This document shows positions 51,720 through 60,825 of a stretch of 64,000 nt of DNA, in pieces. A model generated the notes under the pieces. It made no database searches, was not told where the DNA came from, and saw nothing but the letters and a program-made list of their open reading frames with translations. The DNA lies in NCBI RefSeq assembly GCF_001625695.1, contig NZ_AUXY01000035.1:237675-301674 (forward strand), in the 5' to 3' direction. The translations under genes were made by a program, and so were the position numbers. The DNA is from Pseudoalteromonas luteoviolacea H33-S (lineage in GTDB: Bacteria > Pseudomonadota > Gammaproteobacteria > Enterobacterales > Alteromonadaceae). Within the stretch, counting starts at the first letter, position 1; the number at the start of each line of letters is the position of its first letter.

Positions 51720-53087
51720 TTAAAGCTTCACCGCCTCAATCGGCGTTGTAGAGAAATTAATAAATAGATTGAATACCTGCTTGCCTTCACTATTTTGTGT
51801 GATCGTCACATAGGTGTTACTGCCTACGGAGAAAAAACTATTGGTCGACATTGGTGCGAGCTGAGCCACCGTGTAGCCCCCCATTTGCACATAAAGCTGG
51901 CCTTGCTGGTAAACCACTTTGCGAATAGTGCCATCATCCGACTGATATTCTCCTGTGACGGACTGTAGCTGGGCTTCTGACAACTCTATTGCTTTAAAGC
52001 TCGGAATGTCCATATCCAAAGCCTTCGCAGCTAACCTTTGACTCAATACCTTAGGATCTCGCTCAGTTGAATTAGTTAACACAGTGACATATAGCTCCTC
52101 CTCTGGCACATAAAGCGCATCAGATAAGAAACCGTGGATCCCACCACTATGACGGATCACTTGATAGTCACCCAATGTATCAACTGATAAGCCATAGCCG
52201 TATGTGGACACACTCCCATCATTCAATATCACCGGTGCTAACATTTTTTGATAACTCTGCTCACTGATCAGCGCCCCGTTTGCAAGCGCAGTAAACCAAG
52301 TATTCAAGTCAAATACATTAGAAGCCAGCGCCCCTGCACCATGGGGCCAAATCATATCGATGTAGCCTGCATTAGTGTAACCAGCTGGCGTTGCGTCATA
52401 CCCAGAAACATGATGTTTTATGATCTGCTTTCCTGCGTAGTGACTGTTTTCCATGCCTAACTTTTTAAAGATGTGCTCTTCGATAAAATCCGCATATGTC
52501 TGCCCACTAGCCACCTCAATGATTTTACCAAGCAACACATATCCGGTATTGGAATAGGCCATCGCCTCACCGGGTGCAAACTTCATCGGGTGCTGTGCAA
52601 ATCGAGTGATTATTTCATCTAGCGTTGCAGGGGACTGTATTTCTTTCATCATCAGTTCCCTATCTTCAGTATAATTAGCAATACCAGATGTATGGGTTAA
52701 TAGTTGCTCTACGGTTACAGTATGCCCCTCAGTCGGGAAGTCAGGTACATACTTGTGAATATTATCATGTACAGAAAGTTTGCCGCGCTCTTGTAATATT
52801 AAAATGGCAGCTGCAGTAAACTGCTTTGAGATTGAGCCAATTCTAAACACACTGTGTGCTTTTAGCGGCACATTTAACTCTAAATTAGCTCGCCCTATGG
52901 CTTTTTTAAATACAACTTCTCCTTCTTTACTTATCAGCGCTGCAGCTCCGGGTTGCTCTTTGCTTAAAACCTGTTTCATCACCGCACGATACTCTGCGTT
53001 GTCCTCCTTTGAATCAGCTGCGGACACAGAGAACCCAACCACTAATAAAGAAGCCAAAATAAGGCTAGCTACAATCGTTTTTTTCAT
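51720..53087 (-). CDS. Serine beta-lactamase-like hydrolase, copy 1
   Basis: 455 residues from ATG 53087. Signal peptide to about residue 22 (FSVSAAD). The class C-type domain (about 40-350) has SISK (SxxK nucleophile), YSNTGY (YxN) and HSGG (HxG in place of KTG). A lipocalin-like C-terminal domain (about 365-455) follows. Such exported proteins are usually peptidases or esterases, not resistance enzymes. Tandem paralogue at 53308-54672, same strand. Confidence 0.92.
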   Translation of the reverse strand: MKKTIVASLILASLLVVGFSVSAADSKEDNAEYRAVMKQVLSKEQPGAAALISKEGEVVFKKAIGRANLELNVPLKAHSVFRIGSISKQFTAAAILILQERGKLSVHDNIHKYVPDFPTEGHTVTVEQLLTHTSGIANYTEDRELMMKEIQSPATLDEIITRFAQHPMKFAPGEAMAYSNTGYVLLGKIIEVASGQTYADFIEEHIFKKLGMENSHYAGKQIIKHHVSGYDATPAGYTNAGYIDMIWPHGAGALASNVFDLNTWFTALANGALISEQSYQKMLAPVILNDGSVSTYGYGLSVDTLGDYQVIRHSGGIHGFLSDALYVPEEELYVTVLTNSTERDPKVLSQRLAAKALDMDIPSFKAIELSEAQLQSVTGEYQSDDGTIRKVVYQQGQLYVQMGGYTVAQLAPMSTNSFFSVGSNTYVTITQNSEGKQVFNLFINFSTTPIEAVKL

Positions 53088-53155
53088 TGTTTTTCCTTGC
53101 ATTATTTAATTAAGCACCTAAAAGCACGACGAGTAAAAGTGATAAAAACGCAGAT

Positions 53156-53204
53156 TGATCTTGTTACAAGCTATGTAAATTGATTGCAGGCTGTAACAAG
53201 ATCA
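53156..53204. promoter_or_regulatory. 13-bp inverted repeat upstream of hydrolase copy 1
   Basis: TGATCTTGTTACA and TGTAACAAGATCA are perfect complements separated by 23 bases, located between the two hydrolase genes and just upstream of the downstream copy. It could be a terminator-less hairpin in the read-through mRNA or a repressor site. Confidence 0.55.
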
Positions 53205-53307
53205 TATTGGTGTAAGTAAATTGAAATTAGACTGAGATATGCTGAGTGTTTATACAAACTTTCCCAGTATAGCGGTTAGTAAAGCATTACTTGCCCAGCA
53301 AGCCAAG

Positions 53308-54672
53308 CTACTCTTGATGGCCCACTATAGGAGTTGAAGAAAAATTAGCATATTCATTGAGAAGATATTGCTCACCATTGGCAGTAAATTTGATATAAGT
53401 ATTACTGTCTTCAAAAAAGAAACTATCTGAAGACATAGCAAACATGGCTTCTGAATAACCGTACCCTCGGTCCAAGAATACGCCTTCAGCATTCCACATA
53501 ACCTGATAATGCGCACCATTTTGCATTTGATATTGTCCTATAAACGCCTTTATTTGCGCTTCATCGAGCACAACTTCCTTGAAGCTCGGCACATTCAAAC
53601 CTAAAGCTTTGGCTGCCAAACGACGACTCATAACTTCTGGCACAACGTTGGTATTATTAGATAACACGGCGACATATAGTGCTTCTTCAGGCACATATAA
53701 AGCATCTGATTTGAATCCGTTGATTGCCCCATTATGGGTTACTATTTGATAATCTCCCAAAGTCGACGTCCAAATGCCATAACCATATGGAGATACGCTG
53801 CCATCATTCAAAGTAGCTGGCGCCGTCATTTTTTGATAACTTGCCTTTGAAATCAGCTGCCCATTCGCCAGTGCATGATACCAAGTGCTCATGTCTGACA
53901 CATTCGAAGACAGTGCGCCAGAGCCATGTGGCCAAATCGTATCCAAATGATGTGCATTGACATAGTCATCACCCTCTAAATCGTACCCGGACACATGATT
54001 TTTAATGATTTTTCTACCTGCATAATGGCTATTGTGCATGCCTAATTTGTGAAAAATATGCTCTTCTAGAAACTCGGCATATTGCTGACCGCTCGCTACT
54101 TCAATGATTTTTCCAAGCAGCACATACCCAGTGTTAGAATACGCCACACTGTCACCTGGTTGAAACTTCATCGGATGCTGGGCAAACCGTGCTAGGATCT
54201 CGTCCAATGTAGCAGGTGCGGGCGCTTCTTTATAAAGTAGCGCAAGGTCTTCTGTGAAATTAGCAATGCCTGAAGTATGTGTGAGTAAATGTTCAATGGT
54301 GACGATGTGCCCTTGTGTTGGAAAGTCAGGCACATACTGGTGAATATCATCATGTATGGATAGCTTTCCACGTTCATGTAATATCATAATGGCTGCGGCC
54401 GTAAATTGCTTTGTCAAAGAACCAATCTTAAAAACACTTTTAGCTTTGAGTGGTACATTGAGCTCCAAATTGCCACGTCCTATGGCTTTTTTAAATAGTA
54501 CTTCTCCCTCTTTACTAATAATCGCCGCTGCGCCCGGCTCACCTTTGCTCAATTCAGTACGCATGACTTTGGTAAATTCTTTTTTAGATAGCGCCCCATC
54601 ACTTGCTAACACATCAATCGTCCCAAGAGATAAAGCAGTGGCGAGTACAGTAACTATAATAGAAGGTTTCAT
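53308..54672 (-). CDS. Serine beta-lactamase-like hydrolase, copy 2
   Basis: 454 residues with a signal peptide (to about residue 23, VLASD). SLTK, YSNTGY and HNGA supply the SxxK, YxN and HxG motifs. About 70% identical by eye to the product of 51720-53087, with the divergence concentrated in the C-terminal lipocalin-like domain (EGVFLDRGYGYSEAMFA against QLYVQMGGYTVAQLAP). A divergent small gene (54842) shares the upstream region. Confidence 0.92.
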   Translation of the reverse strand: MKPSIIVTVLATALSLGTIDVLASDGALSKKEFTKVMRTELSKGEPGAAAIISKEGEVLFKKAIGRGNLELNVPLKAKSVFKIGSLTKQFTAAAIMILHERGKLSIHDDIHQYVPDFPTQGHIVTIEHLLTHTSGIANFTEDLALLYKEAPAPATLDEILARFAQHPMKFQPGDSVAYSNTGYVLLGKIIEVASGQQYAEFLEEHIFHKLGMHNSHYAGRKIIKNHVSGYDLEGDDYVNAHHLDTIWPHGSGALSSNVSDMSTWYHALANGQLISKASYQKMTAPATLNDGSVSPYGYGIWTSTLGDYQIVTHNGAINGFKSDALYVPEEALYVAVLSNNTNVVPEVMSRRLAAKALGLNVPSFKEVVLDEAQIKAFIGQYQMQNGAHYQVMWNAEGVFLDRGYGYSEAMFAMSSDSFFFEDSNTYIKFTANGEQYLLNEYANFSSTPIVGHQE

Positions 54673-54841
54673 TTTGCATCCTTGTGGCTTGATTAGTACC
54701 TAATATTTAACCACTTAAACCTTCGTAAAACTGTTCGATAAACGTTCACTATTGTGACAAAGTTTATAAAACTGTCAGTAAACACATGGCATCAACCCTG
54801 CTTAATTTTTACACTCTACGAAAGCAAAGGATACGCAAGCT

Positions 54842-55282
54842 ATGAATGTAAACAGCACACACCATACTTTTTATGCGCCCCACCCCCCATCAAGCAAGCT
54901 CTCGGACGTTGAAGTACCAAAAAGCACCATGCAATCGGCTTCCATCCAAGTGCAAATCAGCGATAACGCAAAATATGCCCAAGAAAAGTGGCAATCTATT
55001 GCCAATCAATACGATGTGCACAATATTTCAGACGCCGAAGCTGGCGCTATGTCTCGCGAGTTATTCGATTCAGGCTTTATCAATACCACACAAATGATGA
55101 TACTCATGGCGCCTTCTTCAATGGACGGCTCGCAGCTGAAAAAGCATGACCTACTCAATGATATGAAGCATACCTTCAAGCTTTCAAATGCCCTAGGAGG
55201 CCACACACAGGCATCAAAAAACGCTTACTTAAGTGCCATTAATATTCTTGAGCGTCTCGATGAGACAAAACAAACTGGCTAG
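54842..55282 (+). CDS. Hypothetical protein
   Basis: 146 residues, no signal or membrane segment. A Pro/Ser-rich N-terminal 35 residues precedes a helical part (YAQEKWQSIANQYDVHNISDAEAGAMSRELFDSGFI). Ribosome site is weak (AAAGGAT upstream). I do not recognise it. Confidence 0.65.
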   Translation: MNVNSTHHTFYAPHPPSSKLSDVEVPKSTMQSASIQVQISDNAKYAQEKWQSIANQYDVHNISDAEAGAMSRELFDSGFINTTQMMILMAPSSMDGSQLKKHDLLNDMKHTFKLSNALGGHTQASKNAYLSAINILERLDETKQTG

Positions 55283-55378
55283 CGTGTCGCATTTTAATTG
55301 CTGGTGATTTCACCCCTTTTTGGACGCGGTGTCGTTTTACCCATACTGAATAGCCATGTTTAATGACGTAAGGTGACA

Positions 55379-55780
55379 ATGATGAAGAAAAAATATCAGC
55401 CCACAGCGCCTGCTAATTCGGATGTAGACATGAACCCAATGCTCGATATTGTGTTTATTTTACTTATCTTTTTTATCGTGACTGCCAGCTTTCAAAAAGC
55501 CCATGTACTTGATATTAATAAACCCGCGAAATCACATCAGGCCTTAAACCAATCAGTCGTACCACAGTTTCGTATTGACCAGCAAAATCGTATTTATTTA
55601 AATCACAAGCGCATTGAAGTTGATGCCATCGCGGTCAATATTGCTCGACTTGCAGCACAAGGGGAGATCACCTCTATCAGTTTAAAGGCGCATGAGCAAA
55701 GTGAGCACAACACATTAGTAAGCGTATTAAATGCGATCAAATCGCAAACCTCAACGCCAGTGTCTCTGGCCAGCTCATAG
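55379..55780 (+). CDS. ExbD/TolR family biopolymer transport protein (lone)
   Basis: 133 residues from ATG 55379. One membrane helix with the family signature DMNPMLDIVFILLIFFIVTASF, including the Asp that carries protons in ExbD/TolR. A periplasmic domain follows (IYLNHKRIEVDAIAVNIARL). ExbD normally works with ExbB and TonB to energise outer-membrane uptake; neither is adjacent, so partners must be elsewhere. Confidence 0.88.
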   Translation: MMKKKYQPTAPANSDVDMNPMLDIVFILLIFFIVTASFQKAHVLDINKPAKSHQALNQSVVPQFRIDQQNRIYLNHKRIEVDAIAVNIARLAAQGEITSISLKAHEQSEHNTLVSVLNAIKSQTSTPVSLASS

Positions 55781-55840
55781 AATAGATGGAGAAGATAAAG
55801 GCCAAAGTGTCGCATCACCTAACACCTTGGCCGTGCAAAA

Positions 55841-56410
55841 TTAAGGGTTGATATGATGCAGCTCGGTATCAACCAGTTTGCCTTCAAAATTACGGTGCGC
55901 ATCAATACGCGCGAAGAAAGCCTGCGCATTCGGCGTCACTGGGATAACGACTGAGTAAAACGCAAAGTTTAATCCTGCCACCACTTGTTGCTGCGCAGCT
56001 AAAATCATGTAGTTCACGCCAACTAACGACTCAATTTGCTCAGCAGCGCTTTTCTCAGCGTCAGTGAAGTTTTCACGCAGTGCAACTGAGTCAAAAGAAC
56101 CAATCGGTGGCACTAATACTGGCTCGCTGAATGTGCGATCTGACAATTGAGTAAAGTGCTCACCTTGTTGATTAACAACAATCAGCTCTAAGCGATTTAC
56201 TTTAGGCACGTTTGGCGCAACCACAGGTGAAACAAAGCAGTAAAACGCAAAGTTTTTACCATTAACCACTTGAGATTGTGCTGCCAAAGGTTTTATTTCG
56301 ACACCATCACGCTTGTTAATATGCTCAAATGCATTGATGTACTCTTTATCAAAATCTTGTGCTAAAACGATTGGACCAAAACCACCTAAAATACGATTTG
56401 CTTCAGACAT
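55841..56410 (-). CDS. Double cystatin-like protein
   Basis: 189 residues in two similar halves. Each carries the cystatin QxVxG loop: Q47-V-V-N-G51 followed by KNFAFYCFVSPV, and Q142-V-V-A-G146 followed by LNFAFYSVVIPV. A conserved Gly pair near the N-terminus (ILGGFGP) matches the first inhibitory contact of cystatins. No signal peptide, so it is cytoplasmic or exported by another route. Cystatins block papain-like cysteine proteases; activity here is inference. Strong ribosome site region (AAAGGATAAAACA) before ATG. Confidence 0.75.
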   Translation of the reverse strand: MSEANRILGGFGPIVLAQDFDKEYINAFEHINKRDGVEIKPLAAQSQVVNGKNFAFYCFVSPVVAPNVPKVNRLELIVVNQQGEHFTQLSDRTFSEPVLVPPIGSFDSVALRENFTDAEKSAAEQIESLVGVNYMILAAQQQVVAGLNFAFYSVVIPVTPNAQAFFARIDAHRNFEGKLVDTELHHINP

Positions 56411-56667
56411 TGTTTTATCCTTTTATGTCATAGATGAATGGGTGCTCCAGTCTGTGGAGCGACTTTAGATGCGACCTAGTCTAGGCGCAATGAGTTGGTT
56501 TTTTGGCATCAGTTTAGTATCACTTTGGTATCAGATAAAAAGCGTAAATTTCACGCAACTTTTGCGCCTTATGTGTACACCAAAACGCACACCCATTCAG
56601 GGCGAGTGCATTGGCGAAAGTCATCGGTCATTGCTAGGCTTTAGGACCCTACTCAAGGAGTCAAATA

Positions 56668-56898
56668 ATGGATGGCAGAGTAAAGCTGGATTGTAAAATC
56701 CTTAAGCAACTGAGACGAAATATGGGGCTGAGCCAAGAGAAACTGGCTTGCGCCTGCCAAGAGCAAGCCCTATGCGTCTCCATCGCAACACTAAAACGAG
56801 CTGAATGCGGCTGTAAAGTGTACCACCGCACCGCCAGAGAGCTTGCCCGTTTTTATCAAATCCCCGTAAAAGAGCTACTGTGTGAGCAAACCAACTAA
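56668..56898 (+). CDS. Small XRE-type HTH protein
   Basis: 76 residues forming one Cro/C1-type HTH (LKQLRRNMGLSQEKLACACQ ... VSIATLKRAECG ... LARFYQIPVKELL). An AAGGAG ribosome site precedes ATG. Six Cys in so small a protein is unusual and may allow metal or redox response. No toxin or phage gene adjoins it. Confidence 0.82.
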   Translation: MDGRVKLDCKILKQLRRNMGLSQEKLACACQEQALCVSIATLKRAECGCKVYHRTARELARFYQIPVKELLCEQTN

Positions 56899-56988
56899 TG
56901 CAATTTGAATCGATTTGTAACAAATTGAGTGTTCTCAAACTGATCACTTTGCCCTACTCTAGAAACATAAGAGCAAATGGAGAACGCG

Positions 56989-57681
56989 ATGAAAGATTTA
57001 CAAAAATTGGTCAGTGGTTTAAACAAATCAGGCGCATTGAGTGGCTTACTGGGCGGCGTTGCTGGCGGCGGTGTAAGTAGCTTATTAAGCAGTAAAAAAG
57101 GCAAAAAAACGGGTAAAAAAGCCGTAAAATATGGCGCGCTTTCAGCTGTAGGCGGACTCGCTTGGAAAGCTTACAAGCAATATAGCGAACAAAATGAAGT
57201 AGCTGCACAAAAGCGAGATAGCGCAGCCTTTGATAAAGCCATGGCAACACGCTCACAACCAGCGCGTCACTTCGATTTTAAACCTGCCACCATACAAGAG
57301 CACAGCTTCGAACAGGTTATCGAAGATGAAAGTGGCTCTGGGCAACTCTTACTTATGCGGGCCATGATAGCAGCAGCTTATGCAGATGGGCACATAGATG
57401 ACAATGAGCGCCAGAAAATATTTGCCCAAGTTGAAACCATGACGCTCAGCGTGCAAGAAAAAGCCATGTTATTTGATGAATTAAGACAACCCATGAGTCT
57501 CTCTGAGCTGGTGCAAGCAGTGCCTAATGCACAAACAGGCATTGAAGTTTATGCTGCCAGTGCCAGTGCCATCGATCTGCAGCAAACGATTTCACAGCAA
57601 TATTTGCAAACTCTGGCTAATCAACTTTGCATCCCAAAAGAGTTGGTGCACTCTATCCATCAACAACTTGATGAGCTCTAA
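56989..57681 (+). CDS. DUF533 / TerB-like protein (YebE type)
   Basis: 230 residues from ATG 56989 (GGAGAACGCG). A Gly/Lys-rich N-terminal part with one weak membrane stretch (LSGLLGGVAGGGVSSLLSSKKGKK, YGALSAVGGLAWKAY) precedes a TerB-like helical domain (about 110-228; LLMRAMIAAAYADGHIDDNERQKIF). E. coli YebE is an inner-membrane DUF533 protein induced by envelope stress; the biochemical role is not known. Confidence 0.85.
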   Translation: MKDLQKLVSGLNKSGALSGLLGGVAGGGVSSLLSSKKGKKTGKKAVKYGALSAVGGLAWKAYKQYSEQNEVAAQKRDSAAFDKAMATRSQPARHFDFKPATIQEHSFEQVIEDESGSGQLLLMRAMIAAAYADGHIDDNERQKIFAQVETMTLSVQEKAMLFDELRQPMSLSELVQAVPNAQTGIEVYAASASAIDLQQTISQQYLQTLANQLCIPKELVHSIHQQLDEL

Positions 57682-57713
57682 GTTGTCAGTGTGACGTTTG
57701 GTTTTTTCGCTAT

Positions 57714-57735
57714 GCGTGCTTCTAGGTAAGCACGC
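57714..57735. terminator. Hairpin between DUF533 gene and nth
   Basis: GCGTGCTT-ctaggt-AAGCACGC, a perfect 8-bp stem between converging genes. A T run lies before it on the plus strand, which suits termination of the minus-strand gene only weakly. Confidence 0.6.
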
Positions 57736-57755
57736 CAACCACCAAGACTAAATAA

Positions 57756-58424
57756 TTAAGGCTTTTTAACCACTTTAGGTCGCTTGCGATTAGGATAGCA
57801 AGTCGTGCACATGGGGCAAACCGTACCGTCACAGCCTCTGGCTGTACAAAACTCTCGGCCATAATAAATAAACTGCAAATGCAGATCATTCCAGCATTCT
57901 TTGGGAAACAGTCGCTTTAAATCTTTTTCTGTTTGCGCCACGTTTTTACCATTGGTCAATCCCCAGCGCTGGGCTAAGCGATGAATATGGGTATCCACAG
58001 GGAAAGCGGGGACACCAAATGCCTGCGCCATCACCACCCCTGCCGTTTTATGCCCCACCCCAGGTAGCGTTTCCAATGCATCCATATCTTCGGGCACAAT
58101 GCCGCCATATTCTGCAACTAAGATTTCAGAAAGCTTTTTGATGGCTTTTGATTTTTGCGGCGATAAACCACACGGCCGGATGATCTGCTTAATATCTTCA
58201 ACCGATTGCTTGGCCATATCAAAGGGGTTATCTGCCAGTTGCCATAGCGATGGCGTCACCTGATTCACGCGCTCATCAGTACATTGCGCAGAGAGTAAAA
58301 CGGCCACTAGCAAGGTATAAGGGTCTTTATGATCCAGAGGAATAGGAGGCTTTGGATAACGTGCTTGTAAATCTGCCAAGATATACGCTACGCGTTCCGC
58401 TTTTAATAAGTTTTTTTCCGGCAC
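57756..58424 (-). CDS. nth: Endonuclease III-like DNA glycosylase/AP lyase
   Basis: 222 residues. The helix-hairpin-helix LPGVGHKTAGVVMAQAFGVPAFPVDTHIHRL contains the catalytic Lys and Asp of Nth. The C-terminal Cys cluster (CTARGC, VC, MC, TC) should hold a [4Fe-4S] but departs from the C-x6-C-x2-C-x5-C spacing of E. coli, as in the branch with CTARGH-type motifs. It removes oxidised pyrimidines. The C-terminus is basic (NRKRPKVVKKP). Confidence 0.9.
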   Translation of the reverse strand: MPEKNLLKAERVAYILADLQARYPKPPIPLDHKDPYTLLVAVLLSAQCTDERVNQVTPSLWQLADNPFDMAKQSVEDIKQIIRPCGLSPQKSKAIKKLSEILVAEYGGIVPEDMDALETLPGVGHKTAGVVMAQAFGVPAFPVDTHIHRLAQRWGLTNGKNVAQTEKDLKRLFPKECWNDLHLQFIYYGREFCTARGCDGTVCPMCTTCYPNRKRPKVVKKP

Positions 58425-58539
58425 AAGTATTAACCTAAAGTACTTTCTTCATTGCTGTGTGCCTAATTTACACTGACGCCCGAAAGACGTCAGCATAAAA
58501 CCGTTAATTAATCCCAAATGGCATCAAAATGCTAAATGC

Positions 58540-59469
58540 TTAAGCGCCCAGGTATTGTCCCAAAGCGATGAAAAATGGTACGCCCAACAGCACATTGAAT
58601 GGAAAAGTGATACCCAGTGACGCTGTGATAGACATACCGGCATTGGCTTCAGGTAAGCTCTCTTTCATTGCCGCAGGGACCGCAATATACGAAGCACTCG
58701 CCCCCAATACAGCCATCAGTGTAATACCTCCCGCGCTTAGCTCCAATAGCACGCCCAAACCAGTCCCAGCTAAACCACCTAACATCGGCATCAATATCGC
58801 AAAACTGATTAAAAACAAACTGTTCTTCTTTAAAGTGCCTAATTGCTCACCTGCCACCAATCCCATTTTTAATAAGAATAGCGCTAATACGCCTGAGAAT
58901 AGCTCAACAAAAAATGGCGTAAGTTTTTGCACGCTATCGCCGCCAACAAAGCCAATCACCAAGCTGCCCACCATGAGTAAAATACTTTGGTTAGCCACCA
59001 GCTCTTTTTTAATAAAAGCACGGTTTATGACCTTCAAGTTACCTTTGGCGAGTACTAATCCAACCAAGATCGCAGGCATCTCTAACAACACCACAAACAA
59101 GGGGAAATAAGCTTCATATGCGATATCGCCCGCTTCAAGTAAAGCGACAGCAACAGCATAAGTGGCCACACTGACCGAGCCATAATGCGCAGCAATGGCG
59201 CCTGCATTCATTTTATCTAACTGACCAAAATAGCGTAATAATGGGTAAGCAACGAGTGGTAACAATAAACCAAAGGCCACAACGGCGATAGACATGGTTA
59301 ACAGTGCAGGATCGACATGCTGCTGTAATGCGATACCGCCTTTTAGACCAATCGCGACCATCAAAAAAAGACTGAGTGTTTTATATAACCCATCAGGAAA
59401 GGGGATTTTTGCACCTAATAATTGCGCAATGATCCCCAGTAAAAAAAAAGCGACGACCGCATCTATCAT
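58540..59469 (-). CDS. SbtA-like sodium-dependent bicarbonate transport family permease
   Basis: 309 residues with about ten membrane helices. SbtA-family features: GLKGGIALQQH, HYGSVSVATYAVAVALLE and GASASYIAVPAAMKESLPEANAGMSITASLGITFPFN. Cyanobacterial SbtA imports bicarbonate with Na+; proteobacterial relatives may carry bicarbonate or other small anions. A small membrane protein gene ends 3 bases upstream, and a LysR gene is divergent. Confidence 0.9.
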   Translation of the reverse strand: MIDAVVAFFLLGIIAQLLGAKIPFPDGLYKTLSLFLMVAIGLKGGIALQQHVDPALLTMSIAVVAFGLLLPLVAYPLLRYFGQLDKMNAGAIAAHYGSVSVATYAVAVALLEAGDIAYEAYFPLFVVLLEMPAILVGLVLAKGNLKVINRAFIKKELVANQSILLMVGSLVIGFVGGDSVQKLTPFFVELFSGVLALFLLKMGLVAGEQLGTLKKNSLFLISFAILMPMLGGLAGTGLGVLLELSAGGITLMAVLGASASYIAVPAAMKESLPEANAGMSITASLGITFPFNVLLGVPFFIALGQYLGA

Positions 59470-59472
59470 AAC

Positions 59473-59685
59473 CTACTTTGCCTCTTTTAACTGGCGAGAT
59501 GAGGCGCGCATTGGTGTGTGGCTATCACGTGAAGACTGTATAAAACTGACGATTGAAAAACTGAAAATTGATAAAGCCAGCAGAATAAAACCCGTACTGC
59601 CATGACCAAGTACACTGCTCAAATACGAAAATGCCAACAGACTGAAGCACGTTATTAAAGGTAATGCCAAACTTTTAAATGTCAT
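59473..59685 (-). CDS. Small two-helix membrane protein upstream of the SbtA-like gene
   Basis: 70 residues from ATG 59685 (AGAGGAGAGAGTT). Two hydrophobic segments (SLALPLITCFSLLAFSYLSSV, GFILLALSIFSFSIVSFIQSS) and a basic tail. Three bases separate it from the permease gene, so the pair is co-translated. It takes the place where SbtB or another partner might be expected but is not PII-like. Confidence 0.75.
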   Translation of the reverse strand: MTFKSLALPLITCFSLLAFSYLSSVLGHGSTGFILLALSIFSFSIVSFIQSSRDSHTPMRASSRQLKEAK

Positions 59686-59797
59686 AACTCTCTCCTCTGT
59701 ATTTTTGAGGATTTTACAAAAGTCCAAATATAGATAAAAATAGATAGTAACTAATATAACCATAGATAAAACTCTAATTTAAGGATTTAGTTGCAAT

Positions 59798-60730
59798 ATG
59801 GCTTCAAGATTACATGCCCATATCGGGACTTTCAGACAACTTGAAATTCTCTTAGCGCTACACCAAGGTGGTAGTGTCAAAGCGGCATCAGAAAAGCTGT
59901 TTTTAACTCAACCAACAGTGTCAATGCAGCTAAAAAAACTGGCTGAAGCAATTGGTTTACCGCTTTATGAGCAAGTCGGTAAACAGCTAAAATTTACCGA
60001 TGCAGGCCTTGCCACCGTTGCGACGGCAAAGCAAATATTGCAAAGTTGCGAAGAGTTAGACATGCACCTCTCTAACCTACGAGGGCTCAAGTCAGGTACG
60101 TTGAGGCTATCCAGCGTCACCACGGCTAAATACTTTATCCCGCACTTACTTGGGCCCTTTTGCGAACGATATCCAGGCATAGATATTCAATTTACGGTGG
60201 CCAATAGACAGCAAGTCATTGAGCGCCTTGAGCAAGGACTAGATGACTTTTATGTATTCAGCCACCTGCCTGAAGGACTAGATTTAGAAGTCATTGAATT
60301 TATGTCCAATGACTTAGTCGCCATAGCGCCCGCTTCTCATCCATTTAGCCAAAAAGACACCGTATCATTAGAGGAGTTTTGCCAAGAGGACTTCCTCATT
60401 CGAGAATCGGGTTCGGGAACCCGTTACGCCACAGAAGCATTTTTCAAAAACCAAACTGTGACGCCAAACATAAAAATGACGATTGCCAGTAATGAAGCCA
60501 TTATTCACTCCGTATTATCACGTCTTGGGGTTTCTATTTTATCGTCTCACACGCTAGCCTTTGGTGAGATCCATGATGTTAATGTCATCAATGTCGAGTC
60601 TTTACCCATTCGATCTAAATGGTCATTTTCATGGACCAAACGCAAAACGCTGTCACCTATCGCCAGTGTGTTTTTAACGTATGTGGAGACCGAGGGACGT
60701 GAGATCATGCAAAACGCCATTAGGATTTAA
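59798..60730 (+). CDS. LysR family regulator (CbbR/CmpR-like)
   Basis: 310 residues with HTH GSVKAASEKLFLTQPTVSMQLKKLAEAIGLPLYEQVGKQLKFTDAG. The effector domain resembles the CbbR/CmpR branch (GTLRLSSVTTAKYFIPHLLGPFCERYPGIDIQFTVANRQQVIERLEQGLDDFYVF). That branch controls carbon-fixation or bicarbonate uptake, which agrees with the divergent SbtA-like unit. About 110 bases separate them. Confidence 0.9.
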   Translation: MASRLHAHIGTFRQLEILLALHQGGSVKAASEKLFLTQPTVSMQLKKLAEAIGLPLYEQVGKQLKFTDAGLATVATAKQILQSCEELDMHLSNLRGLKSGTLRLSSVTTAKYFIPHLLGPFCERYPGIDIQFTVANRQQVIERLEQGLDDFYVFSHLPEGLDLEVIEFMSNDLVAIAPASHPFSQKDTVSLEEFCQEDFLIRESGSGTRYATEAFFKNQTVTPNIKMTIASNEAIIHSVLSRLGVSILSSHTLAFGEIHDVNVINVESLPIRSKWSFSWTKRKTLSPIASVFLTYVETEGREIMQNAIRI

Positions 60731-60825
60731 TCTTTTGTTCAAAAAAAGCACAAAAGTTTGAAAGTGGATCACGTTTTATAAGGTCTGTTGAAAAGATGAC
60801 GACTTCACCGCTTGAGGGCTTGACT

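Noticed and set aside
58540..59110. Long plus-strand open frame antisense to the SbtA-like gene
   Set aside because: It mirrors the membrane helices of the permease and has no start signals.
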